A stretch of 54,935 nucleotides of DNA, taken from the NCBI GenBank assembly GCA_913776255.1, contig CAJYLV010000006.1, positions 1-54,935 of the forward strand, in the 5' to 3' direction. Every line of letters starts with the position of its first letter. Position 1 is the stretch's first letter. The notes under the pieces are model-generated. The model searched no databases and had not been told where the DNA came from. It worked only from the letters and a program-made list of their open reading frames with translations. The DNA comes from an uncultured Sphingomonas sp. (GTDB taxonomy: Bacteria; Pseudomonadota; Alphaproteobacteria; Sphingomonadales; Sphingomonadaceae). Both the position numbers and the translations under genes were made by a program. Of the stretch, positions 25,546-34,385 are shown in pieces.

Positions 25546-26283
25546 TTATCCTTCAGCCCCTGAGCGGTGATACATCGCGCTTGGTGGACTCGCGTTCACC
25601 CTATCATCGCGCAACTCAATCCCGAACCTGATCCGCGCCAGAGCGCTGCGCAATTCCGGGCAAGATGGCTCTCGGCTGGCCTTCGGCACCGCCTCCGGAG
25701 CGGTGCCAGATCGTCGGAGGCGCTTTCGTGCGAGAAGGTCGCGCAGGCGCTGTGCCACACGGGACGGGAGCGCCTCTGGCGTGAAGAAATAGGCGTTCGA
25801 GGCCTGACGCCGCTGGGGACCGAACAGCCCATTGTTCCCGGTCTGCTCGGTGCGGCGGATCCAGTCGAGGATCCGGAGCGCCTTCAACCGTGCCAACGCC
25901 CGCACGACCGTCGTCTTGCTCACGCGCGCGGCGGACGCGATCGTTTCCAGAGCCGGGTCAAGTCTCCCGGTCCTGAAATCGATCGCCACCTTGCCGCGCC
26001 GGCCCAGCAGCGCCTCCAGCACTCGCAAACCATGCAGGCCGAGCGGTCGGGCGCCGCCCTTCGCCCGTTCAGCGTCGTCCCATTCGGATACCGCCTTCAT
26101 GACGCAGTCGATCCACGCCAGTGCGCCCGCAGTCGTGCCGTCGCCGATCGGCCGCGACACTCGCGCGCGCGGATCGTTCACGTCGACGCTGCGGCGCCAG
26201 ACCTTGCGATCGGGACCGCGCTCGGCTTTGCCCGTCAGCTGTGCCGTAAAGCCTTTCGTGAGCTGACGCGCCTGGCGTCGCAT
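25546..26283 (-). CDS. Winged-helix DNA-binding protein of an integrative element
   Basis: About 245 residues. A helix-turn-helix reads LETIASAARVSKTTVVRALARLKALRILDWIRR (roughly 125-157). It is preceded by a conserved-looking block (WRRSVDVNDPRARVSRPIGDGTTAGALAWID) and followed by a basic tail. It lies 22-37 nt behind integrase 2 on the same strand, so the two probably form a unit ending at the 25519 hairpin. The function could be element replication initiation or regulation; I cannot decide. A GTG at 26298 is an alternative start. Confidence 0.65.
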   Translation of the reverse strand: MRRQARQLTKGFTAQLTGKAERGPDRKVWRRSVDVNDPRARVSRPIGDGTTAGALAWIDCVMKAVSEWDDAERAKGGARPLGLHGLRVLEALLGRRGKVAIDFRTGRLDPALETIASAARVSKTTVVRALARLKALRILDWIRRTEQTGNNGLFGPQRRQASNAYFFTPEALPSRVAQRLRDLLARKRLRRSGTAPEAVPKASREPSCPELRSALARIRFGIELRDDRVNASPPSAMYHRSGAEG

Positions 26284-26320
26284 CGAGGCGGCGGTCACGC
26301 GCGCGCCCCGAGACGCAAAG

Positions 26321-27583
26321 CTACCGGCGCGGGGCGTCCAGCAGCAGTTCTGGATGGGGCATGTCGCGCATCAGCAGGTCCGCCCATTCCTGCGCGAGCG
26401 CCCGCCGCCGCGGCATGTACGCCGCCCGGTTGTAATCGCCCTCGACCCCGGGAGGAACGTGCGCCAGCATCAGGTCGATCACCGCTCGATCGGCATCGTG
26501 ACCGCGCTCCTTCACCAGCTCGTTCATGATCGTCGAAAAGCTGGCGCGCCAACCGTGCGGCACGTGCACGCCCGAAAAGCCGGCCTCCCGATACGATTTG
26601 CTCAACGTGCTGTCGCTGATCGGGCGGCGGGCACTCCGAACGCTGCGGAAAATGTATCCCGGCGCAGTCTCGCCCGAGAAGTCGATCGCGACCCTGATCG
26701 TCTCCACCGCCTGGCGGGAGAGGGGCACGATGAATTCGAACGCCGCGTCGCGCTTGCGCTCCACGCCCAGCTTCATCTTCGCGGCCGGAATGCGCCAGAT
26801 CGGCTCGGGTCCATCCAGCCCCTCGAACTCGTGCCGTTCCGCCAGACGGACCGGCGACGATCGCGCCGCGGTCAGCGCCAACAGGCGTGACGCCAGCTTG
26901 GTAAGCGGGTGCCCCGGCTGGTGCTCTGTCCTGGTCAGCACTTCCCGCGCGACCTTCAACGTGCGGGCAGCCGGGAACTTGCCCTTCACCTTGGGACCGA
27001 GGGCGCGCCTCGTGACGGCCGCCGGATCCGTCACAACCATGCCGGCGCCGATTGCGCGCGCGAAGACATCCGAAATCCGCTGGCGAACGCGATGGGCTGT
27101 CTCGACCGCGCCACGTGCCTCGATCGGCCGCAGCACCTCCAGGACCAGCGGTGTTGTGATCGCCGCGATCGGTAGCTTGCCGATCCGGGGGAAAACGTCC
27201 GTCTTGAAGCTGCTTAGCACGAGATCGGCGTGGCGTTTCGACCAGACGTCCTTCTGGCTGGCGTGCCAATCCAGTGCGACCGATTCGAAGGTGTTGCTTG
27301 CCGCAGCCGCCTGCTCGGCTGCTCGCTGGCGCTTGGCGATGGCGGGATCCTCGCCACTCCGAAGCCGGCGGGCGGCTTCCTCCCGCATCTCGCGCGCCTT
27401 GCTGAGCGAAATGGCAGGGTAGGGGCCGAAGACGAGCCGCTTTTCCTTGCCGCCCACCCGAAATTTCCAGCGCCACGATTTGAAGCCGCTGGGCAGGACG
27501 TACAGGTACAAACCACCGGAGTCGCCCAGCTTGTAAGGCTTGTCCTTGGGGACTGCCTTTCGGCAGGCTATATCGGTCAGCAT
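26321..27583 (-). CDS. Tyrosine integrase 2, P4 type, next to tRNA-Ser
   Basis: A 420-residue integrase with the DUF4102 arm domain (MLTDIACRKAVPKDKPYKLGDSGGLYLYV...LVFGPYPAISLSKARE), the core domain (RRVRQRISDVF-like HRVRQRISDVFARAI) and a complete catalytic set: Arg in LTAARSSPVRLAERHEFE, Lys in AAKMKLGVERKRD, H-G-W-R, His in LMLAHVPPG, and Tyr in VEGDYNRAAYMPRR. Its start lies 160 nt from the 3' end of tRNA-Ser, with three GTGCCCCCA repeats between, the usual layout for an element inserted in the tRNA. It is clearly related to integrase 1 but diverged. Confidence 0.93.
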   Translation of the reverse strand: MLTDIACRKAVPKDKPYKLGDSGGLYLYVLPSGFKSWRWKFRVGGKEKRLVFGPYPAISLSKAREMREEAARRLRSGEDPAIAKRQRAAEQAAAASNTFESVALDWHASQKDVWSKRHADLVLSSFKTDVFPRIGKLPIAAITTPLVLEVLRPIEARGAVETAHRVRQRISDVFARAIGAGMVVTDPAAVTRRALGPKVKGKFPAARTLKVAREVLTRTEHQPGHPLTKLASRLLALTAARSSPVRLAERHEFEGLDGPEPIWRIPAAKMKLGVERKRDAAFEFIVPLSRQAVETIRVAIDFSGETAPGYIFRSVRSARRPISDSTLSKSYREAGFSGVHVPHGWRASFSTIMNELVKERGHDADRAVIDLMLAHVPPGVEGDYNRAAYMPRRRALAQEWADLLMRDMPHPELLLDAPRR

Positions 27584-27586
27584 CCG

Positions 27587-27628
27587 GTGCCCCCACCGCC
27601 GCTTGCCCGTGCCCCCAAAGTGCCCCCA
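27587..27628. repeat. Three GTGCCCCCA direct repeats, probable integrase arm sites
   Basis: Copies at 27587-27595, 27609-27617 and 27620-27628, spaced 22 and 11 nt (start to start), about two and one helical turns. They lie between the integrase 2 start and the tRNA, where arm-type sites of P4-type integrases are expected. They could also allow integrase autoregulation because they abut its start codon. Confidence 0.6.
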
Positions 27629-27742
27629 GAATCGATGTGCTGCATCGAGGTTGTCTGTGGCCAGAAGAGACGATCAGCAAGCCGCGACACGAGGGAAAAT
27701 GTGCCTCTGCGAAGCCGGATGATGCAACCCGAAATGACGCCT

Positions 27743-27832
27743 TGGTGGAAGAGGTGGGATTCGAACCCACGGAGAGCTTGCACCCTCGCTGGTTTTCAAG
27801 ACCAGTGCCTTAAACCGCTCGGCCACTCTTCC
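27743..27832 (-). tRNA. tRNA-Ser (UGA anticodon), CCA encoded
   Basis: Read on the minus strand the gene begins GGAAGAGTGGCCGAGCGG, with acceptor stem GGAAGAG/CTCTTCC, anticodon loop CTTGAAA (anticodon TGA) on a CTGGT/ACCAG stem, a long class II variable arm and the T loop TTCGAAT. The 3' end reads A then CCA, so the discriminator would be A rather than the usual G of bacterial tRNA-Ser. Its 3' end faces integrase 2 and is the probable attachment site. Confidence 0.93.
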
Positions 27833-27969
27833 ATACGCGCGGTGGCGGTGCCTATGGCAGCAAGGCTCGGGCGGGTTCAAGCCCCTCGCTGACGCTGCGG
27901 CCATCCGTGCCGGCGGCGCGACGATTTGCGGTACCGCCCGTCCACGCGCTGTGTCAGAACCGCGTCATC

Positions 27970-28998
27970 ATGAAAGCGACGACTATTCTCACGCGCGGGC
28001 TCGCCGCAGGGGCGTGCCTGATCGCACCGGCGGTGGCGTCGGCGCAGGACGATGCCGGGTTCCGCACCTATATGACGCAGGTGCGCGGGCGCGCGCTGGC
28101 GGCGGGCGTCTCGGCGGCGACGGTCGACGCCGTGCTGCCGGCGCTGACCTTCAACCCGCGGGTGGTCGAGCTCGACCGCCAGCAGCCGGAGGCGCGCCCC
28201 AATGCGCCGGTGCCGCGCTTCGCCCCGTATCGCACCACGCATGTCGACGCCGCGCGGATCTCGCGCGGCCGCGCGACCTATGCCGCGCAGCGCGCGGGGC
28301 TGGCGCGCGTCGAGGCGGCGACTGGCGTGCCCGAGCAGATCATGGTCGCGATCTGGGGCCACGAGACCAATTACGGGTCGTACACCGGCAATTTCGACAT
28401 CGTGCGCAGCCTCGCCAGCCTCGCCTATGAGGGGCGCCGCCGCCCGCTGTTCGAGGGCGAGCTGATCGCCGCGCTCAGGATGATCGACCGCGGCGTCTCG
28501 CGCACGCAGCTGACCGGCAGCTGGGCCGGCGCGATGGGCAATCCGCAGTTCCTGCCCTCGGTCTATCTGCGGCTCGCCCGCGACGGCGACGGCGACGGCC
28601 GCGCCGACATCTGGAACTCGGCGGCGGACACGCTGGCGTCGATCGGCAATTATTTCGTCCAGGCCGGGTGGCGGCGCGGCCAGCCGTGGGGCGTCGCGGT
28701 CAGCGTGCCCGCCAGCTTCGACCGGTCCGAAGTCCGCAACCGGCTCGTCTCGCCGCGCTGCCCGCGCGTGTTCGAGCGGCACAGCGGCTGGCGGTCGATG
28801 GCGGAGTGGCGCGCGCTCGGCGTCGCGGCGCAGGGGCGCACGCTCGCCGACGACGTGCAGGCGACGCTGATCGAGCCGGACGGTCCCGGCCAGACCGCCT
28901 ATCTGCTGACCGGCAATTACCGCGTGATCCTCGACTACAATTGCTCGAATTTCTACGCGCTGTCGGTCGGTCTGCTCGCCGACGCGATTGCGTCATAG
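27970..28998 (+). CDS. Lytic murein transglycosylase, MltB/GH103 family
   Basis: A 342-residue periplasmic enzyme that cleaves the MurNAc-GlcNAc bond with formation of 1,6-anhydro ends. A signal peptide (about 1-24, ending ASAQ) comes first. The catalytic Glu sits in IWGHETNYGSYTG, followed by GAMGNPQFLPSVYL, DGDGRADIWNSAADTLASIGNY and the C-terminal GNYRVILDYNCSNFYALSVG, all typical of MltB-type enzymes. There is no C-terminal peptidoglycan-binding domain, as in shorter family members. It is the first core gene after the tRNA. The ATG at 27970 precedes the signal peptide. Confidence 0.92.
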   Translation: MKATTILTRGLAAGACLIAPAVASAQDDAGFRTYMTQVRGRALAAGVSAATVDAVLPALTFNPRVVELDRQQPEARPNAPVPRFAPYRTTHVDAARISRGRATYAAQRAGLARVEAATGVPEQIMVAIWGHETNYGSYTGNFDIVRSLASLAYEGRRRPLFEGELIAALRMIDRGVSRTQLTGSWAGAMGNPQFLPSVYLRLARDGDGDGRADIWNSAADTLASIGNYFVQAGWRRGQPWGVAVSVPASFDRSEVRNRLVSPRCPRVFERHSGWRSMAEWRALGVAAQGRTLADDVQATLIEPDGPGQTAYLLTGNYRVILDYNCSNFYALSVGLLADAIAS

Positions 28999-29062
28999 CG
29001 GGGCGCGTCGCTATGGCATGTCGCTCGACCACCAACTCCCGCCTCGACACACGGAACCTTCA

Positions 29063-30238
29063 ATGACCAAGCTGCTGACCGTCCTCGCGCTTCCCGCTGC
29101 CGTCGTCGCGCTGGCGATGCCCGCCGTCGCCGCCGCGCCGCAGTTCGACACGCCCGCGCCGGTCGCGTTCCTCGAGGATCTGTCGTCGGGCGCGGTGCTG
29201 TTCGCGCGTGACGCCGATCGCCGGATGCCGCCGGCATCGATGGCCAAGATGATGACGGTCTATACCGCGTTCGAGATGATCAAGCGCGGCGACCTGAAGC
29301 TCGACACCGAGTTCGAGGTTCGTCCGGAGACCTGGCAGAAGTGGCACGGCCCCAAGGCGGGGTCGACGATGTTCCTGTCGTCGGGCGAGCGCGTCTCGGT
29401 CGCCAACCTGCTCTACGGCATCGTCACCTTGTCGGGCAACGACGCCTGCATCGTCCTCGCCGAGGGCATTTCGGGCACCGAAAAGGCGTTCGTCGAGCGG
29501 ATGAACGAGGATGCGGCGAAGCTGGGGCTCAAGAACAGCCACTTCGGCACCGCGAACGGCTGGCCGGACGGCGGCGTCACCTATGTGACGGCGCGCGATC
29601 TCGCCACGCTGGCGGCGGCGACGATCCAGCATCACCCGAAGCTCTACAAGCAATTCTATTCGCGGCGTGACTTCACCTGGGGCAAGACGCTGGGCGCCGG
29701 TCAGGCGATTACCCAGGCCAATCGCGACCCGCTGCTCGGCCGCGTCGCCGGCGCGGACGGGCTCAAGACCGGCCATACCGAAGAGGCCGGCTATGGCTTC
29801 ACCGGCTCGGCCGAGCAGAACGGCCGCCGGCTGGTGATGGTGCTCGCCGGGCTGACCAGCTTCAACCAGCGCGCGAGTGAATCGGTGCGCTTCATGGAAT
29901 GGGGCTTCCGCGCGTGGCAGGCGAAGCCGGTGGTGAAGGCGGGCCGCGAGGTCGGCACCGCCGCGGTCCAGCTCGGCAGCGCCAGCGAGGTGAAGCTGGT
30001 CGCGCCCAAGGACCTGGCCGTCACGATCCCGTCGGGCAGCCGGCCGCAGCTCGCCGCCAAGATCGTCTATGACGGCCCGCTCAAGGCGCCGATCAAGCAG
30101 GGCGCGCATGTCGCCGATCTGGTCGTGTCCTCGCCGGGTCTGCCCGAGCAGCGGATGCCGCTGGTCGCCGCGGCGGACGTCGGCGAGGCGGGCTTCTTCG
30201 GTCGCGCCTGGCACGGGTTGACCGGGCTGTTCGGCTGA
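29063..30238 (+). CDS. dacC: D-alanyl-D-alanine carboxypeptidase (PBP5/6-like)
   Basis: A 391-residue penicillin-binding protein that trims the terminal D-Ala of peptidoglycan stem peptides. The signal peptide covers about 1-24. The three active-site boxes are SMAK (in PPASMAKMMT), SGN (in TLSGNDACI) and KTG (in GLKTGHTEE). The C-terminal beta domain ends in an amphipathic GRAWHGLTGLFG that may bind the inner membrane. It lies 64 nt after the transglycosylase gene, another cell-wall enzyme. The symbol is by family; dacA would fit equally. Confidence 0.92.
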   Translation: MTKLLTVLALPAAVVALAMPAVAAAPQFDTPAPVAFLEDLSSGAVLFARDADRRMPPASMAKMMTVYTAFEMIKRGDLKLDTEFEVRPETWQKWHGPKAGSTMFLSSGERVSVANLLYGIVTLSGNDACIVLAEGISGTEKAFVERMNEDAAKLGLKNSHFGTANGWPDGGVTYVTARDLATLAAATIQHHPKLYKQFYSRRDFTWGKTLGAGQAITQANRDPLLGRVAGADGLKTGHTEEAGYGFTGSAEQNGRRLVMVLAGLTSFNQRASESVRFMEWGFRAWQAKPVVKAGREVGTAAVQLGSASEVKLVAPKDLAVTIPSGSRPQLAAKIVYDGPLKAPIKQGAHVADLVVSSPGLPEQRMPLVAAADVGEAGFFGRAWHGLTGLFG

Positions 30239-30252
30239 CCGGCGCGACGCGG

Positions 30253-30882
30253 ATGGCGACGGGGCGGTTCCTCAGCCTCGAAGGCGGGGAGGGGGCAGGC
30301 AAGTCGACGCAGGTCCGGGCGCTCGCCGCCGCGCTCGGCGCACGCGGGATCGGGACGATCGTCACGCGCGAACCCGGTGGCAGCGAGGGCGCGGAGGCGA
30401 TCCGCGCGCTGTTGATGCAGGGTGAGGCGACCCGCTGGAGCGCGCGCGCCGAGGCGTTGCTGTTCGCCGCCGCGCGCGCCGACCATGTCGAGAAAGTGAT
30501 CCGCCCCGCGCTCGCCGCCGGGCGCTGGGTGATCTGCGACCGCTATCTCGATTCGACGCGCGCCTATCAGGGGCTGGCTGGCGGGATCGACGATGCGTCG
30601 ATCCGCGCGCTGCACGATTTCGGCTCCGAGGGCCTGCTTCCCGATCGTACCTTCCTGCTCGCCCTCCCGGCCGCAATTGGCGCGGCGCGCGCGGCGGCGC
30701 GCGACGGTGCCGCCGCCGACCGCTTCGCGCGGCGCGACCCCGATTTTCACGCCGCGGTCGCCGCGGCGTTCGAGACGTTCGCGGCGCAGGAGCCGGCGCG
30801 CTTCATGCGCATCGACGCGTCGCGCGCGCCCGAGGCGGTGACGATGACGATGCTCGACGCCCTGGCGGACCTGCTGCCGTGA
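30253..30882 (+). CDS. tmk: Thymidylate kinase
   Basis: A 209-residue enzyme that phosphorylates dTMP to dTDP. The P-loop is EGGEGAGKST near the N-terminus; REPGGSEGAEAIR carries the substrate-binding Arg, and CDRYLDSTRAYQG is the DR(Y/F) motif. Length is typical. The stop overlaps the holB GTG (GTGA), giving a tmk-holB unit, as in many proteobacteria. Confidence 0.96.
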   Translation: MATGRFLSLEGGEGAGKSTQVRALAAALGARGIGTIVTREPGGSEGAEAIRALLMQGEATRWSARAEALLFAAARADHVEKVIRPALAAGRWVICDRYLDSTRAYQGLAGGIDDASIRALHDFGSEGLLPDRTFLLALPAAIGAARAAARDGAAADRFARRDPDFHAAVAAAFETFAAQEPARFMRIDASRAPEAVTMTMLDALADLLP

Positions 30883-31871
30883 CCTCGCTCCGCGGGCACC
30901 GCGCTGCGATCGACGCCTTTGTGGCGGCAAGCGGCGGTGGCGCCCTCCACCACGCCTGGCTGCTCGCCGGGCCATCCGGCATCGGCAAGGCGACGTTCGC
31001 GCAGGCGGCGGCGCTGCGGCTGCTCGCCGAGGCGATGACGCCCGACGCGCTGCCGCCGGGCCTCGACGTTCCCGACGCGCATCCGGCCGCGAAGCTGATC
31101 GCGGCGGGCTCGCACCCCGATTTGCGCGTGCTGCGCCGGCTGCCGAAGAAGGACAAGGAAGACGAGCTCGCGCGGTCGATCACCGTCGACCAGATCCGCA
31201 GCCTCGGCCCGTTCCTCGGCACCATGCCGTCGCTGTCATCGCGCCGCGTGATCGTGATCGACGCCGCCGACGATCTCGAGCGCCCCGGCGCGTCGAATGC
31301 GTTGCTCAAGAGCCTTGAGGAGCCGCCTGCGGGGACGGTATTCCTGCTGGTCAGCCATGCGCCGGGCCGGCTGCTCCCGACGATCCGCTCGCGCTGCCGG
31401 TTGCTGCGCTTCGATCCGCTCGACGACGCCGACATGGCAGCCGTACTCACCGACATTCTTCCCGACACCGAAGCGGAGGAACGCGCGGCGCTGGTGCGAA
31501 TCGGGGAGGGGGCTCCGGGCCGCGCGGCCGGTTACGCCGGTCTCGATCTCGGCGCGCTCGATAGCGCGGTGGAGGCGATCGGACGCGACGGCGATCCGAC
31601 GCTCGCCCGTCGGTCGGCGCTGGCGCGGGCGCTGGCGCCGAAAACCGCGCAACCGCGCTACGAGGCGTTCCTCGACCGGGTGCCGACCATCATCGCCGGC
31701 ATGACCGCGCTGCGCGTCGGCGCGGACCTGCGCGCCGCGCTCGACGCCTATGACGAGGCGCGCAAGGTCGCCGCCGCAGCGCGCAGCTTGTCGCTCGACG
31801 CGCAGGGCACCGTCTACGAGCTGACCGGGATCGTCGCCCGCCTCGCGGCGGCCAATACGACTGCTCCCTAA
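30879..31871 (+). CDS. holB: DNA polymerase III subunit delta'
   Basis: A 330-residue clamp-loader subunit. Evidence: LLAGPSGIGKATFAQ (P-loop region), SITVDQIRSLGPFLG, VIDAADDLERPGASNALLKSLEEPPAG (the sensor/Walker B zone) and TIRSRCRLLRF (SRC motif). It starts with GTG inside the tmk stop. The C-terminal part is helical, as expected for collar assembly. Confidence 0.95.
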   Translation: MTSLRGHRAAIDAFVAASGGGALHHAWLLAGPSGIGKATFAQAAALRLLAEAMTPDALPPGLDVPDAHPAAKLIAAGSHPDLRVLRRLPKKDKEDELARSITVDQIRSLGPFLGTMPSLSSRRVIVIDAADDLERPGASNALLKSLEEPPAGTVFLLVSHAPGRLLPTIRSRCRLLRFDPLDDADMAAVLTDILPDTEAEERAALVRIGEGAPGRAAGYAGLDLGALDSAVEAIGRDGDPTLARRSALARALAPKTAQPRYEAFLDRVPTIIAGMTALRVGADLRAALDAYDEARKVAAAARSLSLDAQGTVYELTGIVARLAAANTTAP

Positions 31872-31881
31872 CCGCTCCGTC

Positions 31882-31901
31882 GCCCCTGCGCAGGCAGGGG
31901 C
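31882..31901. repeat. REP-like palindrome GCCCCTGC-GCAG-GCAGGGGC
   Basis: A perfect 8-bp stem with a 4-nt loop, 10 nt after holB. The same kind of CCCCTGCGxAGGCAGGGGCCCA unit is, as I recall, scattered between genes in sphingomonads. It may end the tmk-holB message. The rest of 31872-32055 shows no gene. Confidence 0.55.
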
Positions 31902-32055
31902 CCATGTCTGTCTAGTGTCGCGAACGCCCCTAGGACGATCGGGTCGCATCTGTGTCCCGACCGTTCAGCCGGGGCGGATCATGCCGCGAGGGTCAGGGAA
32001 CAACCCACCATCGCCCCCGCTTGTTCTGGCGACTGTCAAACCCTAGGACGGCGCC

Positions 32056-33606
32056 ATGCGCGAACCCTTCTATATCACCACCGCGATCAGCTATCCCAAC
32101 GGTCGTCCGCATATCGGCCATGCCTATGAGGCGATCGCCGCCGATGCGATCGCGCGGTTCCAGCGGCAGGCCGGGCGCGACGTCCGCTTCCAGACCGGCA
32201 CCGACGAGCACGGCCTGAAAATGGTCCAGACCGCGCGCGACAAGGGCGTCGAGGTCCGCGCGCTCGCCGATGAAATGTCGGGATATTTTAAGGCGATGTG
32301 CGACGCCTTGAGCATCAGTTACGATCGTTTCATCCGCACCACCGACCCCGATCATCACCTTGCCAGCCAAACGCTGTGGCGCGCAATGGCCGCTGCCGGC
32401 GACCTGTACCTCGATCGCTACGAGGGCTGGTACTCGGTGCGCGATGAAGCGTTCTACGACGAGAAGGAACTGGTCGACGGGGAGGGGGGCGCAAAGCTCT
32501 CGCCGCAGGGCACGCCGGTGACATGGACCGCGGAAGAGACGTGGTTCTTCCGCCTGTCCAGATATCAGCAGCCGTTGCTCGATTTCTACGCCGCCAACCC
32601 CGACTTCATCCGCCCGGAATCGCGTCGCAACGAGATCCTGCGCTTCGTCGAAGGTGGGCTGTCGGACCTCTCGGTGTCGCGGACCAGCTTCGACTGGGGG
32701 GTGCCGGTGCCCGACAGTCCCGGGCACGTCATGTACGTCTGGGTCGACGCGCTCACCAATTATCTGACCGGCGCGGGGTATCCCCATGGCGAGATGCCGC
32801 ACTGGCCCGCCGAGCTGCACCTGATTGGCAAGGACATCGTGCGTTTCCACGCGGTCTACTGGCCCGCGTTCCTGATGTCGGCCGGGATCGCGCTGCCGAA
32901 GACGGTGTTCGGTCACGGCCACGTGCTCCAGCGTGGTGAGAAGATGTCCAAAAGCCAAGGTAATGTCGTCTACCCGGACGAATTGATCGAGGCGTTCGGC
33001 GTCGACGCGGTGCGCTACTTCCTGCTCCGCGAGGTCAGCTTCGGACAGGACGGAAGCTACGCCGCCGACGCGATCGTGACGCGGGTCAACGCCGAGCTGG
33101 CGAACGCGTTCGGCAATCTCGCGCAGCGCACGCTGTCGTTCATCGCCAAAAACCTCGGTGGCGCGCTCCCCGACGCGGGGCGCGCCGAGGCGGCCGACGC
33201 GCAGCTGATCGAAGAGGTCGTCGTCGCCTGCGCCGGCTTCAAGGCGGCGTTCGCTGACCTGCTGCTCAGCCAGGGGATCGAGGCGTGGATGCGCGGCGTG
33301 TTCGCCTGCAACCAGTATATCGACGCGCAAGCCCCGTGGGCGCTCCGCAAGACCGATCCCGACCGGATGCACGCGGTGCTCGGGACGTTGGTCCGCGCGA
33401 TCCGGATGCTCGCGATCACGATCCTGCCGGTGGTGCCGGCGGGGGCGGGGCGCGTCCTCGACCTGCTCGGCGCGAACGACCGCAGCCACGCGGCGATCGA
33501 CGATGACGGCTGGTATGCGCGTCAGGCGGCGGCAGGCTTCGTGCTCGCCGCTCCGACGCCGGCGTTCCCGCGGCTCGAAATGCCCGTCGAAGCGGAGCCC
33601 GCCTGA
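32056..33606 (+). CDS. metG: Methionyl-tRNA synthetase
   Basis: A 516-residue class I aminoacyl-tRNA synthetase. The HIGH motif is in PNGRPHIGHAYEAI and the KMSKS motif in EKMSKSQGNVV. The anticodon-binding helices follow (FIAKNLGG, QAPWALRKTDPDRM). There is no C-terminal dimerisation domain and no four-Cys zinc knuckle, which is the compact form usual in alphaproteobacteria. The stop overlaps the tatD start. Confidence 0.97.
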   Translation: MREPFYITTAISYPNGRPHIGHAYEAIAADAIARFQRQAGRDVRFQTGTDEHGLKMVQTARDKGVEVRALADEMSGYFKAMCDALSISYDRFIRTTDPDHHLASQTLWRAMAAAGDLYLDRYEGWYSVRDEAFYDEKELVDGEGGAKLSPQGTPVTWTAEETWFFRLSRYQQPLLDFYAANPDFIRPESRRNEILRFVEGGLSDLSVSRTSFDWGVPVPDSPGHVMYVWVDALTNYLTGAGYPHGEMPHWPAELHLIGKDIVRFHAVYWPAFLMSAGIALPKTVFGHGHVLQRGEKMSKSQGNVVYPDELIEAFGVDAVRYFLLREVSFGQDGSYAADAIVTRVNAELANAFGNLAQRTLSFIAKNLGGALPDAGRAEAADAQLIEEVVVACAGFKAAFADLLLSQGIEAWMRGVFACNQYIDAQAPWALRKTDPDRMHAVLGTLVRAIRMLAITILPVVPAGAGRVLDLLGANDRSHAAIDDDGWYARQAAAGFVLAAPTPAFPRLEMPVEAEPA

Positions 33607-34385
33607 TGCTCGCCGACAGCCATTGTCATCTCAACTACAAGGGGTTGGTCGAGGAACAACAGGCGGTGCTCGAACGTGCGCGGGCGGGTGGCGTCACCGC
33701 GATGCTCAACATCGCCACGCGCGAGAGCGAGTGGGATGCGGTGCTCGCCACCGCCGAGCGCGAGCCGGACGTGTGGGCGACGGTCGGCATCCACCCGCAC
33801 GAGGCCGATGCGCACCCGCATGTCGACACCGCCAAGCTGGTCGCGCGCGGCCGGCATCCGCGCGTGGTCGGCATCGGTGAGAGCGGGCTCGATTATCACT
33901 ACGACCAATCCGACCGCGCCCGCCAGCAGGCCAGCTTCCGCGCGCACATCGCCGCGGCGCGCGAACTGCAGCTTCCGATCGTCGTCCACACCCGCGACGC
34001 CGAAGACGACACGTTGGCGATCCTGCGCGAGGAAATGGAGCAGGGGGCGTATCCCGGCGTGATCCATTGCTTCACCGCGAGCGCCGCGTTCGCCGATTCA
34101 GCGCTCGAACTCGGCTTCTACATCTCTATTTCGGGCATCGTCACGTTCCGCAACGCCACCGACCTGCAACAAACCGCCTCCCGATTGCCGCGCGAACGTC
34201 TGCTGATCGAAACCGATGCGCCGTTTCTGGCGCCGATCCCGCACCGCGGCAAGCCGGGCGAGCCGTCGTTCGTCGCCGACACCGCCGCGTTCCTGGCAAA
34301 GCTCCGCGGCGAGGAAGTGTCGGAGTTACAGCACTATACGGCTGAAAACTTCCACCGGCTCTTCAGCAAGACGAAGCCGGCGTGA
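33606..34385 (+). CDS. TatD-family metal-dependent hydrolase/DNase
   Basis: A 259-residue TIM-barrel hydrolase. Metal ligands are visible: DSHCHLN, GESGLDYHYD, VVHTRDAEDD, VIHCFTAS and IETDAPFL. YcfH/TatD proteins act as 3'-5' DNases or D-aminoacyl hydrolases. It lies between metG and the metallo-beta-lactamase fold gene, with one-base and four-base overlaps, the common order in sphingomonads. Confidence 0.94.
   Translation: MLADSHCHLNYKGLVEEQQAVLERARAGGVTAMLNIATRESEWDAVLATAEREPDVWATVGIHPHEADAHPHVDTAKLVARGRHPRVVGIGESGLDYHYDQSDRARQQASFRAHIAAARELQLPIVVHTRDAEDDTLAILREEMEQGAYPGVIHCFTASAAFADSALELGFYISISGIVTFRNATDLQQTASRLPRERLLIETDAPFLAPIPHRGKPGEPSFVADTAAFLAKLRGEEVSELQHYTAENFHRLFSKTKPA

Noticed and set aside
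25574..25590. CTTGGTGGA match to the 3' end of tRNA-Ser as a second attachment site
   Set aside because: Only about 9 bases match and it lies inside the winged-helix coding end; too short to claim.
31236..31949. Minus-strand frame with RQTWAPACAGATERLG over the REP-like palindrome
   Set aside because: This peptide is the well-known spurious translation of the repeat; the frame is also antisense to holB.
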